Below the pieces are notes generated by a model. It was not told where the DNA came from and searched no databases. It saw only the letters and a program-made list of their open reading frames with translations. A stretch of DNA of 64,000 nt from Flavobacterium circumlabens. Its GTDB lineage: Bacteria; Bacteroidota; Bacteroidia; Flavobacteriales; Flavobacteriaceae. The stretch lies in contig NZ_SLWA01000006.1 in the NCBI RefSeq assembly GCF_004345565.1, positions 186,001 through 250,000 on the forward strand, written 5' to 3'. Each line of letters starts with the position of its first letter. Position 1 is the first letter of the stretch. Made by a program: the position numbers and the translations under genes. Shown in pieces: positions 26,499-35,806 of this stretch.

Positions 26499-26534
26499 AT
26501 TTATCGGTTTTTAGTTAATAACTAGAGCACAAAG

Positions 26535-26572
<38 letters not shown>

Positions 26573-26793
26573 GAAACGCCTCCAAATAAGTCAATTATAG
26601 CTCCAGTAAAATAATAGAATCTTAAATAATTACAAAATACTTCACAATCAATGATTTGAAATAATAAAAAAGGAAATTTGCGCCTCCTGAATAGCATATT
26701 CCTAGTTTTGCTTAAAATCGCACAGATGCTTTCATTGTAAGACTTTATTTTATTATTTTTACATTCGATACTTTAAAAAAAATTATCAAACTT

Positions 26794-28710
26794 ATGAATA
26801 CAATTGCCGAGCACATTGCAGATTTTTTAAAAGAATATCAGCCATTTAAAAATCTGACTTTTCAGGAACTATCTGAGATTGCAACTAATATTCGTGTGAT
26901 CAATTTAGAAAAACACGCTATATTATTTCAAAATAATGATATCCTGCATGATAGTTTTTATGTGGTAGCTTCCGGCGTTATAAATCTGACGACAATTGCT
27001 GATGCTGAAGAAACAATTATAAACAAATGTCATGAAGGTGATATTTTTGGTTTGCGTCCGTTTTTTGCTAAAAACAACTATATGATGACGGCCAAAGCTC
27101 GTGAAGAAAGTATTGTTTATGCAATTCCTATAGCTGTTTTCAGGCCTTTTGTAGCTAATAATTCTGATGTTTTAAACTTTTTATTAGAAAGTTTTGCTAC
27201 AAACTCCAGACATACCAAGGACAATGTAAGTTCTAACGGAAAACTGATTTCTGATACTTCGTTTTACGTCGATCAGCAGTCAGAAATGCAATATATCCAG
27301 TCCCTTAATTACAATAATTCGCCATTAAAAACAGAACCGCACCATATTGTAAAAGATGTTGCTATTTTAATGACTGAAGCGATGGTGGACAATATTGTAG
27401 TCTGCGAAAAAAATCATCCTATTGGAATTGTTACAGATGCAGATTTATCATCAAAAATTGCTACAGGCCGCTATCCTATTACAGAAACTATTGATAAAAT
27501 CATGTCTTCACCTGTTGTTACGGTGTTGGAAAATGTTTCTTTGGCCGAGGCACAGTTGTTAATGTTAAAACATAATGTGACGCATTTATGTGTAACTAAG
27601 GATGGTACAAGTAAATCTTCGGTAAAAGGGATTATATCCGAGCATGATTTAATTGTAGCCCAGGCCAGCAATCCCGGGGTTTTAATTAAAGAAATCAAGC
27701 GTGCACAACTTCCAAAAGATTTAAAACAAATACGGGATCGTTTATCTGATCTGATTCAGAATTCGATTCAGAAAAATATTCCAATTTCACATGTCAGTAA
27801 TATTGCAAGTGAAATCAACCTGGCGATTATAAAACGTTCGGTTGAGTTATCCATTTTGGATTTAGGCTCACCTCCTGCCCGATTTGCGTGGCTGAGTATT
27901 GGTAGTCAGGGTCGTAAAGAACAACTTTTATTAACAGATCAGGACAGTATTTTGATATTTGAAGATGTTACACCTGAAAAATACAGAGATGTAAAGGATT
28001 ACTTTTTACGATTAGCAAAAAGAACTACCGCGATCTTGGAAAAAGTAGGTTATGAACTTTGTCCAAACGGGCATATGGGAAGTAATATGTTATGGTGTAA
28101 ATCATTGAGTGACTGGACGAAACAATACAACAGCTGGATGAATACTCCAGGTGAAAACAGCAATGATCTGAGTAGTATTTTCTTTGATTATGAAATTGTT
28201 TTCGGGGAGGCCAAAATTGAAGAAGCGATAGAAAATGTTATTTTTAAAAATGCCGTAAACAATACTTTATTCTTTGATTTTCTGGGTAATGATGCCTTAA
28301 AGAAAAATTCTCCATTGAGTTTTTTCAAAAAATTCCTTGTAGAAGAAGATGGTCCGAATAAAGGAAAATTTGACATAAAAACCCGTGCCTTGATGCCTTT
28401 AATTGATGGTGCGCGTTTACTAATTCTGAATTCAAACATAAAAGGAATACAAAATACTTATTTAAGATTCAAGCAGTTAGCAATAACTGATTCTAAAAAT
28501 GCTGAAATCTACCTGAGTTGTGCCGAAGCTTTTTTGACACTGTCAAAATTCAGAACTGTAGAAGGTTTAAAAAATGATGATTCGGGACAATTTTTAAATC
28601 TGAGAGAAATGTCAAAAAATGATAAAGAAAAATTAAAAAATGCTTTAACACCAATGAAGGATCTTGAAGAATTAATTAAGAACAAATTTCAACTTACACA
28701 ATTCTCGTAA
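26794..28710 (+). CDS. cNMP-binding/CBS/DUF294 nucleotidyltransferase-like protein
   Basis: A 638-residue regulator. Residues about 15-130 are a cyclic-nucleotide-type sensor domain (EKHAILFQNNDILHDSFYVV). About 175-300 is a CBS pair (VKDVAILMTEAMVDNIVVCE; DKIMSSPVVTVLENVSLAEA). About 320-460 is a DUF294 nucleotidyltransferase-like domain with IGSQGRKEQLLLTDQDSILI (GS and the D-x-D). About 490-630 is its C-terminal helical partner. It probably senses adenine nucleotides; the transferred group and target are unknown. The exonuclease-like gene follows 3 bases on, and acs converges on both. Confidence 0.87.
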   Translation: MNTIAEHIADFLKEYQPFKNLTFQELSEIATNIRVINLEKHAILFQNNDILHDSFYVVASGVINLTTIADAEETIINKCHEGDIFGLRPFFAKNNYMMTAKAREESIVYAIPIAVFRPFVANNSDVLNFLLESFATNSRHTKDNVSSNGKLISDTSFYVDQQSEMQYIQSLNYNNSPLKTEPHHIVKDVAILMTEAMVDNIVVCEKNHPIGIVTDADLSSKIATGRYPITETIDKIMSSPVVTVLENVSLAEAQLLMLKHNVTHLCVTKDGTSKSSVKGIISEHDLIVAQASNPGVLIKEIKRAQLPKDLKQIRDRLSDLIQNSIQKNIPISHVSNIASEINLAIIKRSVELSILDLGSPPARFAWLSIGSQGRKEQLLLTDQDSILIFEDVTPEKYRDVKDYFLRLAKRTTAILEKVGYELCPNGHMGSNMLWCKSLSDWTKQYNSWMNTPGENSNDLSSIFFDYEIVFGEAKIEEAIENVIFKNAVNNTLFFDFLGNDALKKNSPLSFFKKFLVEEDGPNKGKFDIKTRALMPLIDGARLLILNSNIKGIQNTYLRFKQLAITDSKNAEIYLSCAEAFLTLSKFRTVEGLKNDDSGQFLNLREMSKNDKEKLKNALTPMKDLEELIKNKFQLTQFS

Positions 28711-28713
28711 TAT

Positions 28714-29310
28714 ATGCTTGACTGGATTAAAAATATCAACAAAGAACATCCTGATTTCTGGAAGGATTACCTGATGAAATTCGAGACAAAACCAAATCGT
28801 TTTGTAGTTTTATCTACAGAAACTTCTGGTCTTAATCCGAATAAGGATGTGATTTTATCTTTGGGCGCTTTTTCTGTAGTTGACGATAGTGTTGTTATAA
28901 AAGATAGTTTTGAATCTGTTTTACTGCAATATAAATTTTTGCAGGACAATGGGCTTTCAAATGAATTTATCATTGAAAGCAAATTGATCAAAATGGAGGA
29001 ACCTGCAGCAATTGAAGCTTTTATCAACTTTTTGGGTAATGCGGTTTTAGTGGGTCATCATATTAATTTTGACGTCGAAATGATCAACAGCGCCTTGGAA
29101 CGTCTGGATTGTGGAAGATTAAAAAATGAGGCTCTGGATGTTGATATGATGTATCGGAAATTAATGGATATCAACGACAAACAGTTTTCATTAGATGATT
29201 TATGCGATCTTTATAAAATCCCAAAAAGCGACCGGAATTCATCTTCCGAAGATGCTTACCGAATTTCATTATTGTTCTTAAAACTGAAATCCCGATTAGG
29301 AATTAAATAA
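28714..29310 (+). CDS. DEDDh-type exonuclease homologue with altered active site
   Basis: The 198-residue protein has the DNA polymerase III epsilon/RNase T fold. Exo I is VVLSTETSGLNP (about residues 32-43), where the first Asp of D-x-E is Ser. Exo II, VGHHINFDVEMI (about 112-123), keeps its Asp. Exo III, PKSDRNSSSEDAYRIS (about 170-185), keeps Asp, but the usual His is Asn. Nuclease activity may be lost or changed, so it could act as a nucleic-acid-binding partner of the CBS/DUF294 protein. Proteins of these two types are often neighbours near acetate-use genes. Confidence 0.85.
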   Translation: MLDWIKNINKEHPDFWKDYLMKFETKPNRFVVLSTETSGLNPNKDVILSLGAFSVVDDSVVIKDSFESVLLQYKFLQDNGLSNEFIIESKLIKMEEPAAIEAFINFLGNAVLVGHHINFDVEMINSALERLDCGRLKNEALDVDMMYRKLMDINDKQFSLDDLCDLYKIPKSDRNSSSEDAYRISLLFLKLKSRLGIK

Positions 29311-29355
29311 AATAATTATTTTTAAATTTTAAATTCCAAAGCAGCTTATATATAA

Positions 29356-29385
29356 AATGCCTCTTAAAACTAAGAGGCATTTTTA
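29356..29385. terminator. Bidirectional terminator
   Basis: ATGCCTCTTA and TAAGAGGCAT arms with an AAAC loop and a T run, between the exonuclease-like gene and the convergent acs gene. Confidence 0.85.
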
Positions 29386-29415
29386 TTTTTTAAATTTATA
29401 GTGAACGAACTTCTT

Positions 29416-31326
29416 TTAAGCAATTCTGTCTTTTGTAATTTCTTCAACAACCTCAGGGTTCAACAAAGTTGAAGTGTCTCCAAAATTAGAAAAATCTCCT
29501 TCCGCAATTTTACGCAGAATTCTACGCATAATTTTTCCGGAACGCGTTTTTGGTAATCCCGAAACGAATTGAATTTTATCTAATTTAGCAATTGGTCCAA
29601 TATGATCCGAAATATACTGATTGATTTCTTTTGATAAATTTTCTTTATTTCTAACCTCTCCAGTTTCTTTCAGAATCACATAACCATATAAGGCATTTCC
29701 CTTAATTTCATGAGGAAAACCAACAATGGCAGATTCTGCAACTGCAGGATGCTCGTTAATAGCATCTTCGATAGGAGCTGTTCCTAAATTATGTCCGGAA
29801 ACAATCACAACATCATCAACTCTTCCTGTAATTCTGTAGTAGCCTACTTCATCTCTTAGAGCGCCGTCACCTGTGAAATATTTCCCTGGAAAAGCAGAAA
29901 AATAAGTTTCTTTATAACGTTCATGATCTCCCCAGATTGTTCTGGCGATTCCCGGCCATGGAAATTTAATACATAAACTTCCTACCACTTGATTTCCTTC
30001 AATTTCATTACGTTTTTCATCCATTAAAACAGGTTGAATTCCAGGTAATGGTAAAGTTGCATAGGTTGGTTTTGTTGGTGTTACAAACGCAATTGGTGAA
30101 ATCATGATTCCACCTGTTTCTGTTTGCCACCAGGTATCTACTACGGGACATCTTTTGTCTCCTACGTGGTCATTGAACCAGTGCCATGCTTCTTCGTTGA
30201 TTGGTTCTCCAACAGATCCAATAACTTTAAGCGATTTTAGAGGATATTTTTGAATATAATCTAAGCTTTCTTTTGCTAATGAACGGATTGCAGTTGGCGC
30301 CGTATAAAATTGTGTAATTTTATGTTTTTCGATGATATCCCAAAAACGGCTGAAATCAGGATAAGACGGAACGCCTTCAAAAATTACGGTTGTTCCTCCG
30401 TTTAATAAGGGTCCGTATAAAATATAAGAGTGACCTGTAATCCAACCGATGTCTGCCGTACACCAGAAAATATCATTTTCTTCGTGACTGAAAACATTTT
30501 TAAAAGTATAAGCAGTATAAACCATATACCCGGCTGTGGTGTGGACCATTCCTTTAGGCTTTCCTGTTGATCCGGAAGTATACAAAATAAACAAAGGATC
30601 TTCGGCGTCCATGATTTCAGCAACACTATTATCTATAGCTGCATCTAATAAAGGCTGTAACCAAAAGTCACGACCGTCTTTCATTTTAACTTCAGTCTGA
30701 GTTCTTTTAACTACTAAAACTTTAGAAACACATGGACAAGTATCCAGTGCTTCATCTACAATTCCTTTTAGATCGATAGTTTTGTTTCCTCTGTAACCGC
30801 CATCTGAGGTGATTACCATTTTACACTCGCAATCGTTGATTCGTGCAGATACAGCAGATGCTGAAAATCCTGCAAAAATCACAGAGTGAATAGCTCCGAT
30901 TCTGGCACAGGCCAATACAGCCACTGCTAATTCCGGAATCATTGGTAAATAAATACAAACCCGGTCTCCTTTGCGAACTCCCTGCTCACGCAAAACGTTG
31001 GCCATTCTTGACACACGCTCATAAAGTTCGTTATATGTGATATGTAAAGCAGTTTCTGAAGGATCGTTTGGTTCAAAAATGATTGCCGTTTTTTCTCCTC
31101 TTTTACTTAAATGCCTATCGATGCAATTTTTAGTAATATTTACTTTTGCTTCCGTAAACCATTTTACTTCAGCATCAGCCATATTGAAATCTACAACTTT
31201 TTCCCATTGCTGGTACCATGTGAAATTTTCTTCTGCTATTTTCCCCCAAAATTTCCTTGGTTCCCTTATTGACTTATTGTAATGTTTAAAATATTGTTCT
31301 AAATTTTCAATTTTATAATAACTCAT
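29416..31326 (-). CDS. acs: Acetyl-CoA synthetase
   Basis: The ATG at 31326 starts MSYYKIENLEQYFKHYNKS; the 29 residues upstream in frame are not conserved-looking and were left out. The 636-residue enzyme activates acetate with ATP and CoA. Seen: the AMP-binding loop YTSGSTGKPKGMVHT (about residues 259-273), WWQTETGG, and the C-terminal PKTRSGKIMRRILR, whose Lys is the regulatory acetylation site. It is convergent with the CBS/DUF294 gene, consistent with acetate control. Confidence 0.93.
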   Translation of the reverse strand: MSYYKIENLEQYFKHYNKSIREPRKFWGKIAEENFTWYQQWEKVVDFNMADAEVKWFTEAKVNITKNCIDRHLSKRGEKTAIIFEPNDPSETALHITYNELYERVSRMANVLREQGVRKGDRVCIYLPMIPELAVAVLACARIGAIHSVIFAGFSASAVSARINDCECKMVITSDGGYRGNKTIDLKGIVDEALDTCPCVSKVLVVKRTQTEVKMKDGRDFWLQPLLDAAIDNSVAEIMDAEDPLFILYTSGSTGKPKGMVHTTAGYMVYTAYTFKNVFSHEENDIFWCTADIGWITGHSYILYGPLLNGGTTVIFEGVPSYPDFSRFWDIIEKHKITQFYTAPTAIRSLAKESLDYIQKYPLKSLKVIGSVGEPINEEAWHWFNDHVGDKRCPVVDTWWQTETGGIMISPIAFVTPTKPTYATLPLPGIQPVLMDEKRNEIEGNQVVGSLCIKFPWPGIARTIWGDHERYKETYFSAFPGKYFTGDGALRDEVGYYRITGRVDDVVIVSGHNLGTAPIEDAINEHPAVAESAIVGFPHEIKGNALYGYVILKETGEVRNKENLSKEINQYISDHIGPIAKLDKIQFVSGLPKTRSGKIMRRILRKIAEGDFSNFGDTSTLLNPEVVEEITKDRIA

Positions 31327-31829
31327 ATGTTTTTGGAATTTTTTTATAAATGTATTAAATATCAGCGTATTCTTAAAATTATTTAATTCATAAATTTTAG
31401 CATAAAAAAACATATATTAAAAAAAATGTAGTTTTTTTATGAATTTAATATAAAAATTAAGGTTTTATGATAAATTGATTATCACAAAAAAGGCACAATA
31501 TATAAATATCATGCCTTCTTCTTTTTAACAATTTCAATAACAATTAATTTTCTTTTGTAATTCTGCATTACAATGCTTTGTTCTATTTTGAAAATAGCAG
31601 CATCTTTATTAATTAATATAGAAATCCATACAAGTACATTTATTACTAAACATACCCCATTCTTCGGGATTACCTTCACTTAACTTACAAACTCACAGAA
31701 GTTAAGTGAATACAATATGCATCTATATCCATATTATCTTAATAAGTGCTTACTAATTCAAAATATTACATAAAACAGAGATACAGTGCAAATCCCATCA
31801 CAGTCGATTGTGTGGTAATTCCCAATTTA
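31327..31829. other. Gene-free spacer between acs and ilvC
   Basis: Very AT-rich, no gene seen. It holds a 12-bp perfect inverted repeat (31675-31686 and 31699-31710, TTCACTTAACTT) with a 12-base loop and no T run, so it is more like an operator or RNA structure than a terminator. The acs promoter must be here, but no TAnnTTTG box was found close to its start. Confidence 0.6.
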
Positions 31830-33299
31830 TTATCCAATTTTTTTCATTGCAGTCATCGATTCTCTCAACCATGCTCCTACTTCTTCGATAGGATGCTGAC
31901 GGATTTCTTTGTTTACTGCAATTAAAACAGCATTATCTACTCCGTTTGAAGTCGAGAATGGTTTTCCTATTACGTTTGTTTCTACTTTTTTCATGAATTC
32001 AGTCAATAACGGTTTACAGGCATGGTCAAATAAATAACAACCATATTCTGCTGTATCTGAAATAACACGGTTCATTTCAAATAATTTTTTTCTGGCAATT
32101 GTATTGGCAATCAATGGTAATTCATGCAAAGATTCATAGTAAGCTGATTCTTCAATGATACCGGCTTCTGTCATAGTTTCAAAAGCCAATTCAACTCCGG
32201 CTTTTACCATTGCAATCATCAAAACGCCATTGTCAAAATATTCCTGTTCAGCAATCGGAGCTTCCTGCGGAGCTGTTTTTTCGAAGTTCGTTTCTCCGGT
32301 TGCAGCTCTCCATTTCAATAAGTTCACATCATCATTGGCCCAGTCGATCATCATCGTTCTGGAGAATTCTCCTGAAATGATATCATCCTGATGTTTTTGA
32401 AATAACGGACGCATAATATCTTTTAATTCATCGGCAAGCTCGTAAGCTTCAATTTTTGCCGGATTTGAAAGTCTGTCCATCATATTGGTGATTCCACCAT
32501 GTTTCAACGCTTCTGTGATTGTTTCCCATCCGTATTGGATTAATTTTGAAGCATAGGCAGCATCAATTCCTTTTTCAATCATTTTATCAAAACATAAAAT
32601 AGATCCGGTTTGTAATAAACCGCAAAGAATGGTTTGTTCTCCCATTAAATCTGATTTTACTTCAGCAACAAATGATGACTTCAAAACTCCTGCTTTATGT
32701 CCACCAGTTGCTACAGCATAAGCTTTTGCCTGATCTAAACCAAAACTGTTTGGGTCATTTTCAGGATGAACTGCAATAAGAGTGGGTACACCAAAACCTC
32801 TTTTATATTCTTCACGAACTTCGGAACCCGGGCATTTAGGGGCACACATGATTACTGTAATATCTTTACGAATCTGCATTCCTTCTTCCACAATATTAAA
32901 TCCGTGAGAATAAGCCAATGTAGAACCGTTTTTCATTAATGGCATAATCGCAGTAACAACCGCAGTATGTTGTTTATCCGGAGTCAGGTTACAAACTAAA
33001 TCAGCAGTTGGGATTAATTCTTCATAAGTACCCACTTTGAAACCATTTTCTGCAGCATTTTTATAAGAAGCTCTTTTTTCGGCGATTGCATCAGCGCGTA
33101 GTGCGTATGAAATGTCCAATCCAGAGTCTCTCATGTTTAAACCTTGATTCAAACCTTGTGCACCACAACCTACAATCACAACTTTTTTTCCGGCTAAAGC
33201 TGCAATTCCGTCTGCAAATTCTGATTGCTCCATAAATTCGCAAACGCCTAATTGTTCTAATTGTAATCTAAGTGGTAGTGTGTTGAAATAATTTGCCAT
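31830..33299 (-). CDS. ilvC: Ketol-acid reductoisomerase, long form
   Basis: A 489-residue class II enzyme, longer than the ~330-residue class I type. The NADPH-binding motif is KKVVIVGCGAQGLNQGLNM (about residues 33-51). Acid residues for Mg2+ lie in the repeated C-terminal helical domains (for example LMGEQTILCGLLQ, about 217-229). It converts acetolactate to dihydroxy-isovalerate, step 2 of Val/Leu and Ile synthesis. It ends the ilv operon, 43 bases after ilvN. Confidence 0.93.
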   Translation of the reverse strand: MANYFNTLPLRLQLEQLGVCEFMEQSEFADGIAALAGKKVVIVGCGAQGLNQGLNMRDSGLDISYALRADAIAEKRASYKNAAENGFKVGTYEELIPTADLVCNLTPDKQHTAVVTAIMPLMKNGSTLAYSHGFNIVEEGMQIRKDITVIMCAPKCPGSEVREEYKRGFGVPTLIAVHPENDPNSFGLDQAKAYAVATGGHKAGVLKSSFVAEVKSDLMGEQTILCGLLQTGSILCFDKMIEKGIDAAYASKLIQYGWETITEALKHGGITNMMDRLSNPAKIEAYELADELKDIMRPLFQKHQDDIISGEFSRTMMIDWANDDVNLLKWRAATGETNFEKTAPQEAPIAEQEYFDNGVLMIAMVKAGVELAFETMTEAGIIEESAYYESLHELPLIANTIARKKLFEMNRVISDTAEYGCYLFDHACKPLLTEFMKKVETNVIGKPFSTSNGVDNAVLIAVNKEIRQHPIEEVGAWLRESMTAMKKIG

Positions 33300-33342
33300 T
33301 TTTTTTAATAATATTTAATGAATGTGTAATTTAATATTGATA

Positions 33343-33864
33343 CTATTTAAGTGCTTCTAACATGGTTGAAATTTCCATTTTCTCTTTAGAAACCGATATT
33401 CTTCCCGAACGCACAAATTGCATAATGCCGTACGGTTTGAATTTTGCATATAATTCTTCGATTTCAGAGCGTCTTCCTGATTTTGAAATCACAAAGAAAT
33501 CGCGGGAAACCGTCACAATTGTCGATTGGCTTTCCTTGATAATGTTCTGAATTTGTTTTTCATCAAATAACAAACCTGAAGCGATTTTAAACAAAGCATT
33601 TTCTAAATAAATCGTCTCTTCATCGGTGTGATAAAATGCTTTTATCACTTCAATTTGTTTTTCAATTTGTCCAACAATATTCTGAACCCATTTCTCCGTT
33701 GTATTGACCACAATGATAAATCTGGAAACATTCTCTATTTCTGATTCTGAAACGTTTAAGCTTAATATATTAATGTGACGCTTTAAGAATATTCCTGATA
33801 TCCTGTTCAACAAGCCCACGTTATTTTCCGAGTATACCGATATGGTAAATGTTTTATCTTCCAT
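33343..33864 (-). CDS. ilvN: Acetolactate synthase small (regulatory) subunit
   Basis: The 173-residue protein starts with an ACT domain (FTISVYSENNVGLLNRISGI, residues about 5-24), followed by the C-terminal ALS_ss region (SRDFFVISKSGRRSEIEELY). It binds the catalytic subunit encoded just upstream and gives valine feedback. The spacer before it (33,890-33,955) is a series of TTTCAGG/CTTGAAAC words. Confidence 0.9.
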   Translation of the reverse strand: MEDKTFTISVYSENNVGLLNRISGIFLKRHINILSLNVSESEIENVSRFIIVVNTTEKWVQNIVGQIEKQIEVIKAFYHTDEETIYLENALFKIASGLLFDEKQIQNIIKESQSTIVTVSRDFFVISKSGRRSEIEELYAKFKPYGIMQFVRSGRISVSKEKMEISTMLEALK

Positions 33865-33957
33865 GTAATTTTTGTTTAAAGTTTATTTTGTTTCAGGTTT
33901 CAGGTTTCACGTTGCTGAGAACTTGAAACTTGAAACTTAAAACTTGAAACTTCTATT

Positions 33958-35646
33958 TTAGCTTAATCTAATTTGAGAAACACACGCTCCTGTTGGAATC
34001 ATCGGAAATACATTGTTTTCTTTTTCAACCATAACTTCAAGGAAATAAGAATCTTTTGAAGCCATCATTTCAGCAACAGCAGCATCTAAATCTTCGCGTT
34101 GTGTTACTTTTTTAGATTTAATGTAATACCCTTCGGCAATTGCTACAAAATTTGGATTAATCATATTTGTTGAAGCATATCTGTTATCAAAGAACAATTC
34201 CTGCCACTGACGCACCATTCCTAAGAATTCATTGTTTAGCACCACAATTTTTACCGGAACTTTGGTCTGAAAAATGGTTCCTAATTCCTGAATGGTCATC
34301 TGAAAACCACCGTCTCCAATAATTGCCACCACTTCGCGATCCGGTCTTCCCATTTTAGCTCCGATTGCAGCCGGCAAAGCGAATCCCATTGTTCCCAAAC
34401 CACCGGAAGTAATATTACTTTTAGTGGAATTAAATTTAGCATATCGACAGGCAAACATCTGGTGCTGACCCACATCTGAAACCATGATCGCATCACCTTT
34501 GGAGTGTTTATTGATCATTTCGATGGTTTCTCCCATGGAAATACCTTTATTATTGGTCGGATTTAATTCTTCCTTTATAACGGAATCAAATTCGATTTGA
34601 TGTTTTTCTTTGAATTCGTTGTGCCAGGCTGCATGAGAATTGTCATCAATTAGAGGCAATAATGCATTTAAAGCTTCTCTTACATCTCCTAAAACGGCTA
34701 CTTCGGTTTTTACGTTTTTATCTACTTCAGCGGGATCAATTTCAAAATGAATTACTTTCGCCTGTTTGGCGTAAGTCTTCAAATCTCCCGTTACACGGTC
34801 ATCAAAACGCATTCCTAATGCAATTAAAACATCACATTCGTTAGTCAGTAAATTAGGGCCATAATTTCCATGCATTCCTAACATTCCAACATTTAAGGGG
34901 TGATCTGTCGGCAAAGCAGAAAGTCCCAAGATGGTCCATCCTGCCGGAATTCCTGATTTTTCAATTAATGCTTTCAACTGTTCTTCGGCCTGACCGAGAA
35001 TAATTCCCTGACCAAAAACGATGAATGGTTTTTTAGCGCTATTAATGATAGCGGCAGCTTCCGCTACTTTATCTAGTTTTAATTTCGGAACCGGAACATA
35101 ACTTCTGATACTGGTACATTTTTCATAACTAAATTCAAACTCATCAAACTGAGCGTTTTTAGTGATATCAATTAAAACCGGCCCAGGACGTCCGGAACGT
35201 GCGATGTAAAATGCTTTTGCAATGATTTCAGGGATCTCGGATGCTTCTGTAACCTGATAATTCCATTTGGTTACAGGAGTCGAAATTCCGATGATATCGG
35301 TTTCCTGAAAAGCATCAGATCCCAATAAATGTTTCCCAACCTGCCCGGTGATACAAACCATTGGAGTTGAATCAATCTGAGCATCTGCAATTCCTGTAAC
35401 CAAGTTTGTTGCTCCGGGTCCTGAAGTAGCGATTGCAACCCCAACTTTCCCTGTAGCTCTTGCATATCCCTGAGCTGCGTGTGTCGCGCCTTGTTCGTGG
35501 CGTACTAAAACATGGTGTAACTGATCCTGAAATTTATATAATTCGTCATAAACCGGCATTATGGCCCCTCCCGGGTATCCGTAAACCAGGTCTACTCCTT
35601 CTGCTAACAAACATCTTATAACGGCTTCTGCCCCTGATATTTTCAT
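33958..35646 (-). CDS. ilvB: Acetolactate synthase large subunit
   Basis: A 562-residue TPP enzyme. N-terminal GYPGGAIMPVYDEL (about residues 23-36) and the catalytic Glu in RHEQGATHAAQGYARATG, then the central FAD-type domain, and the TPP motif GDGGFQMTIQEL and VVLNNEFLGMVRQWQ (about 439-485). It joins two pyruvates (or pyruvate and 2-oxobutyrate). Order ilvD-ilvB-ilvN-ilvC is typical of Flavobacterium. A ~160-bp spacer of repeated TCAATTT words separates it from ilvD. Confidence 0.93.
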   Translation of the reverse strand: MKISGAEAVIRCLLAEGVDLVYGYPGGAIMPVYDELYKFQDQLHHVLVRHEQGATHAAQGYARATGKVGVAIATSGPGATNLVTGIADAQIDSTPMVCITGQVGKHLLGSDAFQETDIIGISTPVTKWNYQVTEASEIPEIIAKAFYIARSGRPGPVLIDITKNAQFDEFEFSYEKCTSIRSYVPVPKLKLDKVAEAAAIINSAKKPFIVFGQGIILGQAEEQLKALIEKSGIPAGWTILGLSALPTDHPLNVGMLGMHGNYGPNLLTNECDVLIALGMRFDDRVTGDLKTYAKQAKVIHFEIDPAEVDKNVKTEVAVLGDVREALNALLPLIDDNSHAAWHNEFKEKHQIEFDSVIKEELNPTNNKGISMGETIEMINKHSKGDAIMVSDVGQHQMFACRYAKFNSTKSNITSGGLGTMGFALPAAIGAKMGRPDREVVAIIGDGGFQMTIQELGTIFQTKVPVKIVVLNNEFLGMVRQWQELFFDNRYASTNMINPNFVAIAEGYYIKSKKVTQREDLDAAVAEMMASKDSYFLEVMVEKENNVFPMIPTGACVSQIRLS

Positions 35647-35806
35647 AGTATATTTTTTTTATCAATTTCAATGTCAATTTCAAAAATCACTGGCAATCTA
35701 AAAAATCAATTTCAAGCTAAATTGATCTTTTATGTTTCTATTTTTTATTGCTCTTGATTTTTTTTCATTGCTATTGTAATTGATTTTTGAAATTGTTATT
35801 GTATAA

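Noticed and set aside
31327..31413. 29-residue N-terminal extension of acetyl-CoA synthetase
   Set aside because: The family starts at MSYYKIENL; the extension is AT-rich upstream sequence.
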